DNA from: Nitrospira sp.
Lineage (GTDB): Bacteria; Nitrospirota; Nitrospiria; Nitrospirales; Nitrospiraceae
Assembly (NCBI GenBank): GCA_015904045.1
Contig: JABMDG010000417.1
Coordinates: 1-19,120 of the forward strand
DNA: 19,120 nucleotides
Direction of reading: 5' to 3'
This document shows, one piece after another, positions 1 through 6,799 of this stretch (its first letter is position 1; each line of letters opens with the position of its first letter). Position numbers and translations under genes: made by a program. The notes beneath the pieces were generated by a model. It saw nothing but the letters and a program-made list of their open reading frames with translations. It was not told the origin of the DNA and made no database searches.

Positions 1-102
1 GCGGAACCGCACGGAGTTCGATAGGAGGGCGATGATTAGCAGCACGCCGAGGCAGATCGAGAGCGAGAACGGACCGCTATAAAACTGGTCGAGCCATTCC
101 AT
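1..102 (-). CDS. N-terminus of an unidentified membrane protein (cut by window edge)
   Basis: Only the first 34 codons are inside the window. ATG at 102 opens a frame with no stop up to base 1. The visible peptide starts MEWLDQFYSGPF and then has a hydrophobic stretch at about residues 13-29 (SLSICLGVLLIIALLS), most likely a membrane anchor or uncleaved signal. The start lies 9 bases after the stop of the preceding small gene, so it is probably the last visible member of the scpA-scpB operon. No strong ribosome-binding site is seen. The family cannot be named from this fragment. Confidence 0.55.
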   Translation of the reverse strand, partial: MEWLDQFYSGPFSLSICLGVLLIIALLSNSVRFR

Positions 103-111
103 ACACTACCG

Positions 112-312
112 TCACTCAGCCGCGTCCGGGTCACATCGGCAGAGCTGCCCACCCAACTCCGTCACGGCGGTACGCGCCATTCCGTAGGCTCGACCGCAGC
201 AAGCACAATAGAAAACGGTCTGGGGACAAGGTTTAGGTGTGGGGGACAAGAGTAACAGTAGCTCAGTTTGAGCCTCAACCTTAGCCTCCAACAAGCCGGC
301 GGCCTTTTTCAC
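112..312 (-). CDS. Small cysteine-rich, possible zinc-ribbon protein
   Basis: I do not recognise the family. The frame starts at one of two tandem GTG codons (315 or 312) just after the scpB stop, giving a product of about 66 residues. The longer frame running up to 468 is unlikely because it reads through scpB. The N-terminal half begins KKAAGLLEAKVEAQ. The C-terminal half has a CACC cluster after VFY and a CRC pair about 20 residues later, a Cys arrangement suited to a small zinc ribbon. It sits 7 bases after scpB and 9 bases before the next ATG, which supports a real operon member. The start codon is uncertain. Confidence 0.5.
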   Translation of the reverse strand: MKKAAGLLEAKVEAQTELLLLLSPTPKPCPQTVFYCACCGRAYGMARTAVTELGGQLCRCDPDAAE

Positions 313-319
313 CACCTTG

Positions 320-1183
320 TTACGCTTGCTGGACCGGTTCGTCGAGAAGGGACGTGTCGGGGTCAACAGACAGAGGGGCGCCCGTCTCGTCCGGCGCTTC
401 GGACGGATCCGTATTCTGTTCGAACACGACCTGAACAACCGGGGAATCGGTCGCCTCGATGACACCATTCGTCGATAGCCGCTCGCCGTCGTCCATCGGC
501 AGCATAGCCTGCTCCGATTCGCCCAGTTCCTTGAATTCCCGAAGCGGCGGCAGCTGCGACAGATCGTTCAGCCCAAAATGTTCGAGGAAATACTTTGTGG
601 TCCCATACATGATCGGGCGGCCCGGCACTTCTTTGCGGCCGACAATCCGCACCAGCTTGCGCTCCAAGAGCGTCCGCACCACGCCCGATGTCTCGACTCC
701 GCGGATGTCCTCGATCTCCGATCGCACGATCGGCTGCTTGTAGGCGATGATCGCCAGCGACTCCAGCGCCGAGCGTGAGAGCTTCGCCGTCGATCTCGAT
801 TTGTCCAATCGTTTGATCCAACCGGCGTATTCCTGCTTCGTCAGAAGCCGAAACCCGCCGGCGACTTCCGCCAGCCGGAGGCCGCGGCCTTCCTGTTCCA
901 ACTCCTCGCCAAGGCTCCGAAGCGCCTGCGTTACTTCGGCCTTGGTCACGTCGCCGATCACCGCCAGAAGCCGTTGCACTGACAGCGGCTCCGGCGACAC
1001 GAACAACAATGACTCCACGATAGCTTTTAATTCACGGGCCGCGACCGCCTGGGCCGCGGTGTCATCGTGTCCAGAGGGTTCGGCGATGTCAAGAGGGGCC
1101 GGATGCCCGTTCGACTGTGAGACCGGCGTCTCCATGTCCAACTGGGCCGATACTCCGTTCATTTCGTCAGTGACTGGGGTCAT
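320..1183 (-). CDS. scpB: Segregation and condensation protein B
   Basis: ScpB is the winged-helix subunit that binds ScpA and, with SMC, forms bacterial condensin for chromosome compaction and segregation. The core (about residues 45-205 of 287) has family hallmarks: an ELKAIVESLLFVSPEPLS start, an ALESLAIIAYKQPIVR segment, a RGVETSGVVRTLLE helix and a GRPIMYGTTKYFLEHFGL end. Typical ScpB is about 180-200 residues; this one has roughly 45 extra N-terminal and 60 acidic C-terminal residues with no visible domain. I chose ATG 1183 over ATG 1195 because it makes an ATGA overlap with the scpA stop and has GGAG six bases upstream, indicating translational coupling. Confidence 0.95.
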   Translation of the reverse strand: MTPVTDEMNGVSAQLDMETPVSQSNGHPAPLDIAEPSGHDDTAAQAVAARELKAIVESLLFVSPEPLSVQRLLAVIGDVTKAEVTQALRSLGEELEQEGRGLRLAEVAGGFRLLTKQEYAGWIKRLDKSRSTAKLSRSALESLAIIAYKQPIVRSEIEDIRGVETSGVVRTLLERKLVRIVGRKEVPGRPIMYGTTKYFLEHFGLNDLSQLPPLREFKELGESEQAMLPMDDGERLSTNGVIEATDSPVVQVVFEQNTDPSEAPDETGAPLSVDPDTSLLDEPVQQA

Positions 1184-1986
1184 ATTCCTCTCCATTCTAC
1201 ATCGGCTTCGTCGAGTTCGGCAGGGTCAGGCACCAGGGAGAACGACCGCGAGACAAGAATCGGGCCGAACGTCTCCGCCTGAAACACCCGCGCCACCCGC
1301 AGCCGAATCAATTCCAGCATCGCCAAGAACGTCACGATCACGATCATCCGGTGGCTTGCCGGCTCAAACAGATCGACGAACGATACCGAGTCTCTGCCTT
1401 CGAGCAGTTCAAGAATCACGTTCATGCGTTCCCGGACCGTGAGGTTGTCGGGAATAATTTCCATGAGCCGCTTCCCGGGATTGCGATCGAGAATTCCCTG
1501 GAGTGCATCAACCAGGTCGAACAAGGAGACATTCTCCAACGGCATCTCCTCGGGATTGATCGGCTCCGGCGCCGCCTGTTCTCGAGGGAACATTTCGCGC
1601 CACAGCTGTTCCTGCCCATCAAGCTGACGCGCCGCTTCTTTATATGCCTTGTACTCCAGCAAGCGTCGGACGAGTTCCTCCCGTGGGTCAGGCCCGTCTT
1701 CCTCGTCCTGAACCGATTCATCAGGGGGCAGGAGCATTTTGGATTTGATTTGGAGCAGTGTCGCCGCCATGACCAAAAAATCCCCGGCGACGTTGAGATT
1801 GAGGTTCTTCATCGCCTCAATGTACTCCAAGTACTGGTTGGCGATGAGGGCGACCGGAATATCGTAGATATTGATCTCGTTCTTCTTGATCAGATGCAAT
1901 AAGAGATCGAGCGGCCCCTCGAAGTTTTCGATGCGAACCTGGTAGGGCAATTCGGTCTGTTCGTAGCCGTCGACCTGAGGGTCCAT
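1180..1986 (-). CDS. scpA: Segregation and condensation protein A
   Basis: ScpA is the kleisin of the SMC-ScpAB condensin; it bridges SMC heads and carries the ScpB dimer. At 268 residues the length is normal. The N-terminal domain is unmistakable: YQVRIENFEGPLDLLLHLI followed by an IYDIPVALIANQYLEYI block and a GDFLVMAATLLQIKSKMLLP block, with the C-terminal winged helix near VIVTFLAMLELIRL. ATG 1986 has no Shine-Dalgarno sequence, but a TTGCCG/TATAAC promoter ends 7 bp before it, so the message is probably leaderless. It overlaps scpB by ATGA and appears to head the scpA-scpB-small-protein-membrane-protein operon. Confidence 0.96.
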   Translation of the reverse strand: MDPQVDGYEQTELPYQVRIENFEGPLDLLLHLIKKNEINIYDIPVALIANQYLEYIEAMKNLNLNVAGDFLVMAATLLQIKSKMLLPPDESVQDEEDGPDPREELVRRLLEYKAYKEAARQLDGQEQLWREMFPREQAAPEPINPEEMPLENVSLFDLVDALQGILDRNPGKRLMEIIPDNLTVRERMNVILELLEGRDSVSFVDLFEPASHRMIVIVTFLAMLELIRLRVARVFQAETFGPILVSRSFSLVPDPAELDEADVEWRGI

Positions 1987-1993
1987 GGCGCAG

Positions 1994-2023
1994 GTTATAC
2001 CAACTTATTGGGGTGACCGGCAA
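1994..2023 (-). promoter_or_regulatory. Putative sigma70-type promoter of scpA (leaderless)
   Basis: Minus strand: -35 TTGCCG (2023-2018), 18-bp spacer, -10 TATAAC (1999-1994), then exactly 7 bases (CTGCGCC) to the A of the scpA ATG. The predicted transcription start therefore coincides with the start codon, consistent with the lack of a ribosome-binding site. This is inferred from hexamer match and spacing. Confidence 0.55.
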
Positions 2024-2058
2024 GCCACAATTCTATATGTAGGGGAATGCAGACAGTG

Positions 2059-3147
2059 CTACTTACTTTTCAAGATGTAGCCGACAAGCCCGGCGGAGGC
2101 GAGCAGCAGCATGGCGGTCACTCCGTACTGCCTGAAGAACATGGCCAGATCATCCCCCGGCTGATCCTGAATTACTCGTCTGGTTCTGGTGAGCCGTGGC
2201 GGCTGATCGAATCGCGCCCGCACGAGATCGTCCGGTTTCTTGAAATCCGCATCGGAAAAATCCACCGAGCCAAGGAACTGACCCCCGGCAAACACCGCCT
2301 CCTCTTCAAAAACCGAAAACGTAAAGAACGTGTCCCGGCTGAAGATGGCATCGGGAAAAGCGACCTGCTGCATGAAATGGCTCCCGGAAAACCCGGTCCC
2401 GGACCCGAACCTCGCCCGTTCAAACACAGCGGGCTGTTCAAATGTCACTTCAAGCCATTCCGCCGTACCATCGAAGAATGCACCCGTGCAATCGACCGCC
2501 CCGCGAAACATGGACCGATGAAACCGTGTATGCGGCCCAAATCGAGTCCCCTTACATCCCAGCCCTTGCATGAATCGCCCTTGCACAAAGTACGCTTCTT
2601 TCTGAAACACGGCCTCGGCAAGCTCGACCGGCCCCTGGAAGTGAGACCGTGACAGATCGACACCATCTTTGAACGTCGTTCCGTGAAAGTCGACGGGCCC
2701 CTCGAACTGAAGTGTCCCGGTGGACGACCGATGCCGCACCGCTCCCAACACCACGGACTCGCGGATCGTCAACGGGCCACGAACCAGGCGTACCTCCTGT
2801 GTGCCGGTCTGTGCCGGTTGGTCAGACCTGATGCGGGTTCCTCCTCCAACCGTTTGTGCCGACAACCGGCCGAAATCCACATCACCTCGAACGACTACGC
2901 CGGTCAGATCAACGGGCTGCCCAGTTTTGAGCGATTCCAGAATACTCGCGCCATCGACCGCATGGAGTTCCCGTTCCGCCTGCGTACAACTGGACGGAAG
3001 TTTCTTGACCAGCGCGCCTCCTGCTTGACTGACAGATCCTTCGACCAGACAGGCGGCGGTGACTTCGGCACCCGATGCGACAATAGTCCAGCCAAGCCAG
3101 ATGACCAGGCCCCAGACCCTCGTGTGATGTCGTGGACGTTGTGTCAC
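2059..3147 (-). CDS. Exported pentapeptide-repeat protein with C-terminal membrane anchor
   Basis: From GTG 3147 the product has 362 residues. It begins with a basic n-region (MTQRPRHHTR) and a hydrophobic segment (VWGLVIWLGWTIVASG), a signal peptide or anchor. The middle, about residues 85-310, has degenerate pentapeptide repeats with a recurrent F/V at five-residue spacing (DFHGTTFKDGVDLSRSHF, AVFERARFGSGTGFSGSHF, VDFSDADF), expected to form a right-handed quadrilateral beta-helix. The C-terminus is a second membrane segment (about 20 residues, AMLLLASAGLVGYIL) ending KSK. Role unknown; probably an envelope scaffold. An in-frame TTG at 3183 is better read as the -35 box of a promoter lying 7 bp before GTG 3147, so I chose the shorter start. 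Confidence 0.75.
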   Translation of the reverse strand: MTQRPRHHTRVWGLVIWLGWTIVASGAEVTAACLVEGSVSQAGGALVKKLPSSCTQAERELHAVDGASILESLKTGQPVDLTGVVVRGDVDFGRLSAQTVGGGTRIRSDQPAQTGTQEVRLVRGPLTIRESVVLGAVRHRSSTGTLQFEGPVDFHGTTFKDGVDLSRSHFQGPVELAEAVFQKEAYFVQGRFMQGLGCKGTRFGPHTRFHRSMFRGAVDCTGAFFDGTAEWLEVTFEQPAVFERARFGSGTGFSGSHFMQQVAFPDAIFSRDTFFTFSVFEEEAVFAGGQFLGSVDFSDADFKKPDDLVRARFDQPPRLTRTRRVIQDQPGDDLAMFFRQYGVTAMLLLASAGLVGYILKSK

Positions 3148-3154
3148 GGATGCC

Positions 3155-3183
3155 GTTATACGAACCACCCGTGAGGAAGGCAA
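3155..3183 (-). promoter_or_regulatory. Putative leaderless promoter of the pentapeptide-repeat gene
   Basis: Minus strand: -35 TTGCCT (3183-3178), 17-bp spacer, -10 TATAAC (3160-3155), then 7 bases (GGCATCC) to the GTG at 3147. The -10 is identical to that of scpA and the distance to the start codon is the same. No Shine-Dalgarno sequence precedes any of the candidate starts of this gene. Confidence 0.5.
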
Positions 3184-3211
3184 GACCGGTTCACAATCGG
3201 CAGAACAACGA

Positions 3212-3260
3212 ACAGCCCGTAGACTCGGTCTTTCATTACCACAGAGTCGTACGGGCCTGT
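3212..3260 (-). terminator. Stem-loop downstream of the H1-like gene, possible terminator
   Basis: An inverted repeat pairs 3212-3226 with 3244-3260 (arms ACAG/CCCGTA/GACTC against GAGTC-TACGGG-CTGT, two single-base bulges) around a 17-base loop. It lies 54 bases after the H1-like stop. On the minus strand it is followed by a modestly T-rich stretch (TTCGTTGTTCTG) rather than a clean T-run, so terminator function is tentative. Confidence 0.35.
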
Positions 3261-3313
3261 GAGGCAGGAACAGCCGTCAAGACAGCGGCGATTAGGCAGT
3301 GCGCCGTCTGAGG

Positions 3314-3766
3314 TCAGTTATTCCGATAATCGTCGCTGTCGTCCAGCAGATCCCCAGACTTTTCAATGATCTCGTCGCCATCCTCGTCGTCATCGAGGTC
3401 CAATTCTTCTTGCACATCTTCCTCGAGATCGCCCTCTATCTCCAATTCCTCTTGGGCCATCTCTTCTTCATCGAGGTCCGTTTCCCTTGGCACAACGGGC
3501 GCTGCCGCAGCCGCCTTACGAGGCATCGTTTCTTCCGGGGCACTTGCTTTCGCCGAAGCGGGACGAGCCCCTCCCGACTTTGAAACCGCCTGTTTCCTTG
3601 CAGGCTTCTTGACCGCTTTCTTGACGGCCTTCTTCTTGACTGCCATCTTCTTGACCGCCGCGCCCTTCTTGGCTGCTTTCTTGGCTGACTTCTTGACAGT
3701 CTTTTTTTTGGATGATGCCGAAGGTTTCTTCTTCTTGGCTTTGGTTGCGGCCTTCTTTTTCGCCAT
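3314..3766 (-). CDS. Histone H1-like lysine-rich protein with acidic tail
   Basis: A 150-residue low-complexity protein in two halves. Residues 1-60 are almost only Lys, Ala and Val, with AVKK/KKA repeats (AKKAAKKGAAVKKMAVKKK), like histone H1 C-terminal tails and bacterial H1-like DNA-binding proteins; this half should bind DNA without sequence preference. A short Ser/Ala/Pro linker follows. Residues about 95-150 are strongly acidic (DLDEEEMAQEELEIEG, DLDDDEDGDE). The opposite charges could pair within or between molecules and modulate nucleic-acid binding; this is inference. The start is firm: AAGGAGGAGG lies just upstream of ATG. It is convergent with nothing and followed by a stem-loop. 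A nucleoid-associated role is likely but not proven. Confidence 0.7.
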   Translation of the reverse strand: MAKKKAATKAKKKKPSASSKKKTVKKSAKKAAKKGAAVKKMAVKKKAVKKAVKKPARKQAVSKSGGARPASAKASAPEETMPRKAAAAAPVVPRETDLDEEEMAQEELEIEGDLEEDVQEELDLDDDEDGDEIIEKSGDLLDDSDDYRNN

Positions 3767-4083
3767 GCCCGGTCCTCCTCCTTAATCGTCGCGGCGGTCC
3801 GCTCACGAATTTGTGGGTCACCATCTAGCATGAACGAATAGGCTCTTGCAACATCCGGCATGATTATGTCTGGCCAAGGGGACGTCGTCTCTTTCGTGGC
3901 CCTTGACTCCCAGGCTTCACTGTTGAGCGGCCCGGCCGGCTCTTGAATCGTCCCATCAGCTCTACTCAGTCGATTCCATTTCCGTGATAAGATTACCGTT
4001 CAAAATTGATGGAGGCCGAATCCTCCATTACTTTCCTGACTCCTATGTAATGAATCGATGACCCTCTGAGGAAGCTGGCCACG
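3767..4083. other. 317-bp divergent intergenic region
   Basis: No gene is seen. It separates the H1-like gene (minus) from the cupredoxin gene (plus), so it must hold promoters for both. I find no high-scoring promoter. A weak candidate for the minus gene is TTGCAA with an 18-bp spacer to TAGATG (around 3857-3828). A short hairpin, ATGGAGG and CCTCCAT around a 6-base loop, occupies 4009-4028 in the probable 5' leader of the cupredoxin gene. No T-run follows it, so it is more likely a leader structure than a terminator. Confidence 0.4.
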
Positions 4084-4461
4084 ATGTACCCATTGCTGAC
4101 AGCGGCCCTGCTTGTGTTCACCGTCGCGACCTCCCTTTGGTCCTCGACAGGAACCCCGCTGTACACACAGATTGTCATGGAAGACGGCTCGCCCTATTAC
4201 GTGCCGGTCACCGCCACCGTGGCCAGCGGCAATCCCGTCCGCTGGGACAATCCCACACCGACCCATCACACCGTCACGCACAACGCCTGTCTGGAAGAAG
4301 GCGCCTCGTGTCTCTTCGACTCGGGGCCAGTTCCACCGGGATCCCAATTCACGATTCCTGGGTTACCGGCAGGCCGTTACCCTTACTACTGCCGGATCCA
4401 TCCCATCATGCGAGGCATGTTGGTCGTCACGGATAGTCCACCGGCTCCATCGCAGCTGTAA
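4084..4461 (+). CDS. Amicyanin/plastocyanin-like cupredoxin (exported)
   Basis: A 125-residue small blue-copper protein, expected to carry electrons in the periplasm. Residues 1-21 form a signal peptide (MYPLLTAALLVFTVATSLWSS). The cupredoxin fold follows: VTATVASGNPVRWDN strand, first copper ligand His in THHTVTH (His61 or 62), and the ligand loop YYCRIHPIMRGM with Cys103, His106 and Met109. The C-x2-H-x2-M spacing is that of amicyanin rather than plant plastocyanin. Cys69 and Cys76 may form a disulfide. GAGGAA upstream of ATG 4084 is a usable ribosome-binding site. The methyltransferase gene starts 68 bp later on the same strand, possibly co-transcribed. The redox partner is not identifiable here. 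Confidence 0.85.
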   Translation: MYPLLTAALLVFTVATSLWSSTGTPLYTQIVMEDGSPYYVPVTATVASGNPVRWDNPTPTHHTVTHNACLEEGASCLFDSGPVPPGSQFTIPGLPAGRYPYYCRIHPIMRGMLVVTDSPPAPSQL

Positions 4462-4529
4462 GCATTCCCGTCTTGCAGAATCGCCGACCGCTCTTGTAGG
4501 CTGCACACCCAACAGCGCCAGCCGGCACT

Positions 4530-6020
4530 ATGAAACCCGTCGTTGCCCCCCAAGAACCGTTGCCCCTGACTGAAGCGACGCTGCATCTCCTTGCCTGGCG
4601 CATTCCCGATCTCGTCACCTACCAACACGCTGACGACGAATACTGGTTCGCCCCACTCGATGATACGCTGCCGTTGGTACGGCTCAACAAGACCGGCGTG
4701 GATATGCTCCGAGCCATGAACGGACATACCACGGTTGCCGCGCTGCTCGAACAATTCGGAGAACACATCTGCGGCCCGGATGGTCAACCGGGCCGTTGGC
4801 ATCTTGAGCGCTGGGCCACCCCGCCCTACTCGCTCTGCTACTACGGCACCAATCCGCCGGGGGGCCACCGGCACAAGGCCAAGTGGGATCTCCTGCTGCA
4901 GCAGATCCGGGAAGGCTGGTCTGGGCAAGAGGGATTCGAAGGTGAACACCATTTGGAAGAGTTCCACGTCCATGAGCTCGCACACAGTCCCGAAGACGAC
5001 GAACACTTCGATGTGATTGAGACCACCGTCTCCCACCTGTTTCGCGAGCCGACCGACGCCCTTCACAATCTGACCTACGGCCGGCTCCTGATGCGGCAAC
5101 TCCGCAAACTCGGCTGGTTCAATCCCAAACCAAGAGTGCTACTGGAGGTCGGCGGCGGATTGGGCTACGTCGCGCGTGAACTGGGCAAGGAACTCCTGCC
5201 GTTCGAACGGCAATCGATCACCTACATCTCCCTCGACATTACACACCCCTTCCTGAAACTTCAGACGAAGCGCGCCAAAGAAGGCGGCTGGGGGGGAGTC
5301 GGCACGAGAGCCACCGCCGAAACTCTCCCGTTTAAGGACAACTCCGTCGATCTGGTCATCGATAACGAAAATATGGCCGACATGACACCGGCAAAACTCA
5401 CCAGGCAGGAACTGCTGACCCACAAGGGCGAGACGGAGCAGCACCAGGAAGCCTTGGACTGGATCCGACGGCTGCGGCTTCCGATCGAGCCGCGGCCGCC
5501 CGACGATGTCATCTTTAACCTGGGGCCGATCCGATTCGTAGCGGAACTGTGGCGGGTCTTAAAGCCTGGCGGGCACGCGTTCCTCACAGAATTCGGGATC
5601 GAAGACGGATGGCCCGCGCCGGTGAAGCTTCCGGGCCATACGGAATATGAGGTCCAATATAACCACCTCCGCCAAGCCGTCCGCTGGCTGGGCTTTCAGG
5701 AACACTATCTGCCACTCCCCCAATTTCTGGCGATGAAGCCAGACACCAAGGTGCTCTGCACCGGCGCTGCCTATACCATTCAACGGTTCTGCCAGGCGAT
5801 ACACAAGCCCTTTGCGATCCGCGCCTATACCGAGAAGGAATTACAACAGGCGCTTGGCGACCTCCTGCTCCGGCTGCACGGCTGTCATTACCACGACGTG
5901 GCCGACCCGGCCTGGTTCGGCCTGCTGGACTTCAAGGTGCTGCTCCTCGAAAAACCCGGCGGCGCGCCGAAGGCTCAGTTCACGGAGCAAAAAGGCTATC
6001 GGTGGTATTCGCAGAAGTGA
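4530..6020 (+). CDS. SAM-dependent methyltransferase with N-terminal PqqD-like domain
   Basis: 496 residues. Residues about 30-80 (DDEYWFAPLDDTLPLVRLN then KTGVDMLRAMNGHTTVAALLEQF) match the PqqD/RiPP-recognition-element pattern: aromatic strand, LN, helix, small-Gly turn, T-V-A-x-L. A His-rich linker follows (residues 110-165). A class I methyltransferase domain starts near residue 203: motif I LLEVGGGLGYVAREL, an acidic motif II region (ISLDITHP), DNSVDLVIDNENMADM, and LKPGGHAFLTEFGIEDGW. The C-terminus ends KGYRWYSQK. Substrate unknown. PqqD-like domains bind leader peptides in peptide-modification pathways, so a peptide or protein substrate is possible, but no precursor peptide is seen nearby. 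ATG 4530 lacks a Shine-Dalgarno sequence. The last 93 bp are duplicated as a relic at 6870-6962. Confidence 0.8.
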   Translation: MKPVVAPQEPLPLTEATLHLLAWRIPDLVTYQHADDEYWFAPLDDTLPLVRLNKTGVDMLRAMNGHTTVAALLEQFGEHICGPDGQPGRWHLERWATPPYSLCYYGTNPPGGHRHKAKWDLLLQQIREGWSGQEGFEGEHHLEEFHVHELAHSPEDDEHFDVIETTVSHLFREPTDALHNLTYGRLLMRQLRKLGWFNPKPRVLLEVGGGLGYVARELGKELLPFERQSITYISLDITHPFLKLQTKRAKEGGWGGVGTRATAETLPFKDNSVDLVIDNENMADMTPAKLTRQELLTHKGETEQHQEALDWIRRLRLPIEPRPPDDVIFNLGPIRFVAELWRVLKPGGHAFLTEFGIEDGWPAPVKLPGHTEYEVQYNHLRQAVRWLGFQEHYLPLPQFLAMKPDTKVLCTGAAYTIQRFCQAIHKPFAIRAYTEKELQQALGDLLLRLHGCHYHDVADPAWFGLLDFKVLLLEKPGGAPKAQFTEQKGYRWYSQK

Positions 6021-6146
6021 GTGGCTGAGGGTGTCCTGGGTGGTTCCCTGTGCTCGCCGACCGCGCACACAAGAATGACCACACTTTCAAATCATGGGAG
6101 GTGCCCGGTCAATGCGCGCAATGGGGAACCACCCAGGCCACCCTCA
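5928..6146 (+). repeat. Direct repeat copy 1 (methyltransferase 3' end plus palindromic element)
   Basis: This 219-bp block, from the GAC of the LLDFK codons through the end of the palindromic element, recurs at 6870-7087. From AAACCC onward (about 190 bp) I count roughly 88-90% identity by eye, with one short gap. The two copies bracket the toxin-antitoxin genes. Confidence 0.85.
6026..6146. repeat. Palindromic repeat element, copy 1
   Basis: A 121-bp element bounded by 23-bp inverted arms (6026-6048 and 6124-6146) that match at 22 of 23 positions; the arms start TGAGGGTG and end TGGTTCCC. The interior has further pairing (GACCG with CGGTC; TGTGC with GCACA), so the whole can fold as a branched structure. 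It begins 5 bases after the methyltransferase stop. No T-run follows, so it is not a standard terminator. Confidence 0.8.
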
Positions 6147-6190
6147 GAAAAGTGGGGATAGAAAGAACCGCTCGATTCAGGCAACTCTCA

Positions 6191-6475
6191 TTACGCTGCG
6201 CACTCAACGCGAACGGTACGTCCGAGGCGCGCTTCCAACGTGATAAGCATTTCGAGGCTGAACCTGTCCCACTTGCCGCGCACGAGGTCGGAGACCCGCG
6301 ATTGTGCGATGCCAAGGCGCTTGGCCGCTTCGGCTTGAGTCAGTTTCTGCTTCTCGATATAGAGACGAAGATCGCTCATCAAGTTGGAACGCATTTGGAG
6401 CACAGCCGCTTCAGCCGGATCGAACCCAAGATCAACAAACACATTGCCGCTGGACTTCGTCGTTTTCTGTTTCAT
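6191..6475 (-). CDS. higA: XRE-family antitoxin (HigA type)
   Basis: A 94-residue helix-turn-helix protein expected to neutralise the adjacent toxin and repress the shared promoter. The HTH is at about residues 37-65: KLTQAEAAKRLGIAQSRVSDLVRGK. It is followed by FSLEMLITLEARLGRTVRVE, typical of the HigA2-like antitoxins paired with Gp49/HigB toxins. I chose ATG 6475 because it makes an ATGA overlap with the toxin stop; the longer frame starting at 6610 only reads through the toxin gene. The toxin-before-antitoxin order is typical of higBA. It lies within the repeat-bounded island, about 44 bp from repeat copy 1. Confidence 0.88.
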   Translation of the reverse strand: MKQKTTKSSGNVFVDLGFDPAEAAVLQMRSNLMSDLRLYIEKQKLTQAEAAKRLGIAQSRVSDLVRGKWDRFSLEMLITLEARLGRTVRVECAA

Positions 6476-6792
6476 GATCGGTCTCCAATCTGGCGATAGC
6501 GTTTGCGAGCCAATTCGACATCTTCCCTTCGAGTCTTCTGTGTTTTCTTCTGAAACGCATGCAGCACATACACGGCCTTGGCAAATTGGGCTACATAGAG
6601 CACCCGCCATTCTCCTAAGACATGGATACGAATCTCACGCACCCCGGCGCCCACCTCGCTCATGGGCCTCCAGTCTGATGGGTCTAGCCCTCGCTGAATG
6701 AAACCCAACTCGAAACCCGCCGCACGCCGGGCTTCCGCAGGAAAACCCCTGAGATCAGCACGACTCGATCCAACAAACTCCAGGGCTTTCAT
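6472..6792 (-). CDS. higB: Gp49/HigB-like toxin of the RelE superfamily
   Basis: A 106-residue protein with the phage Gp49-like/HigB signature: MKALEFVGSSRADLRGFP start, RRAAGFELGFIQRGLDPSDW, the GVREIRIHVLGEWRVLYVA beta-sheet, and AVYVLHAFQKKTQKT near the C-terminus. This family is expected to be a ribosome-associated mRNA endonuclease that inhibits translation. An upstream in-frame ATG at 6801 overlaps the -10 box, so I prefer ATG 6792, which is also the typical family start and lies 7 bp after the -10. It is translationally coupled to higA by ATGA. The message is probably leaderless. Confidence 0.88.
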   Translation of the reverse strand: MKALEFVGSSRADLRGFPAEARRAAGFELGFIQRGLDPSDWRPMSEVGAGVREIRIHVLGEWRVLYVAQFAKAVYVLHAFQKKTQKTRREDVELARKRYRQIGDRS

Positions 6793-6799
6793 CGAAAAC

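Noticed and set aside
747..1442. 231-residue plus-strand frame across scpB/scpA
   Set aside because: Antisense to two well-supported genes; Ser/Arg/Pro-rich translation without recognisable structure.
6026..6146. Palindromic element as an intrinsic terminator of the methyltransferase gene
   Set aside because: The loop region is ~75 bp and no T-run follows either arm, so a standard rho-independent terminator is not supported.
6476..6610. Long form of the antitoxin from 6610
   Set aside because: The added residues read through the toxin gene in another frame; ATG 6475 is the family-typical coupled start.
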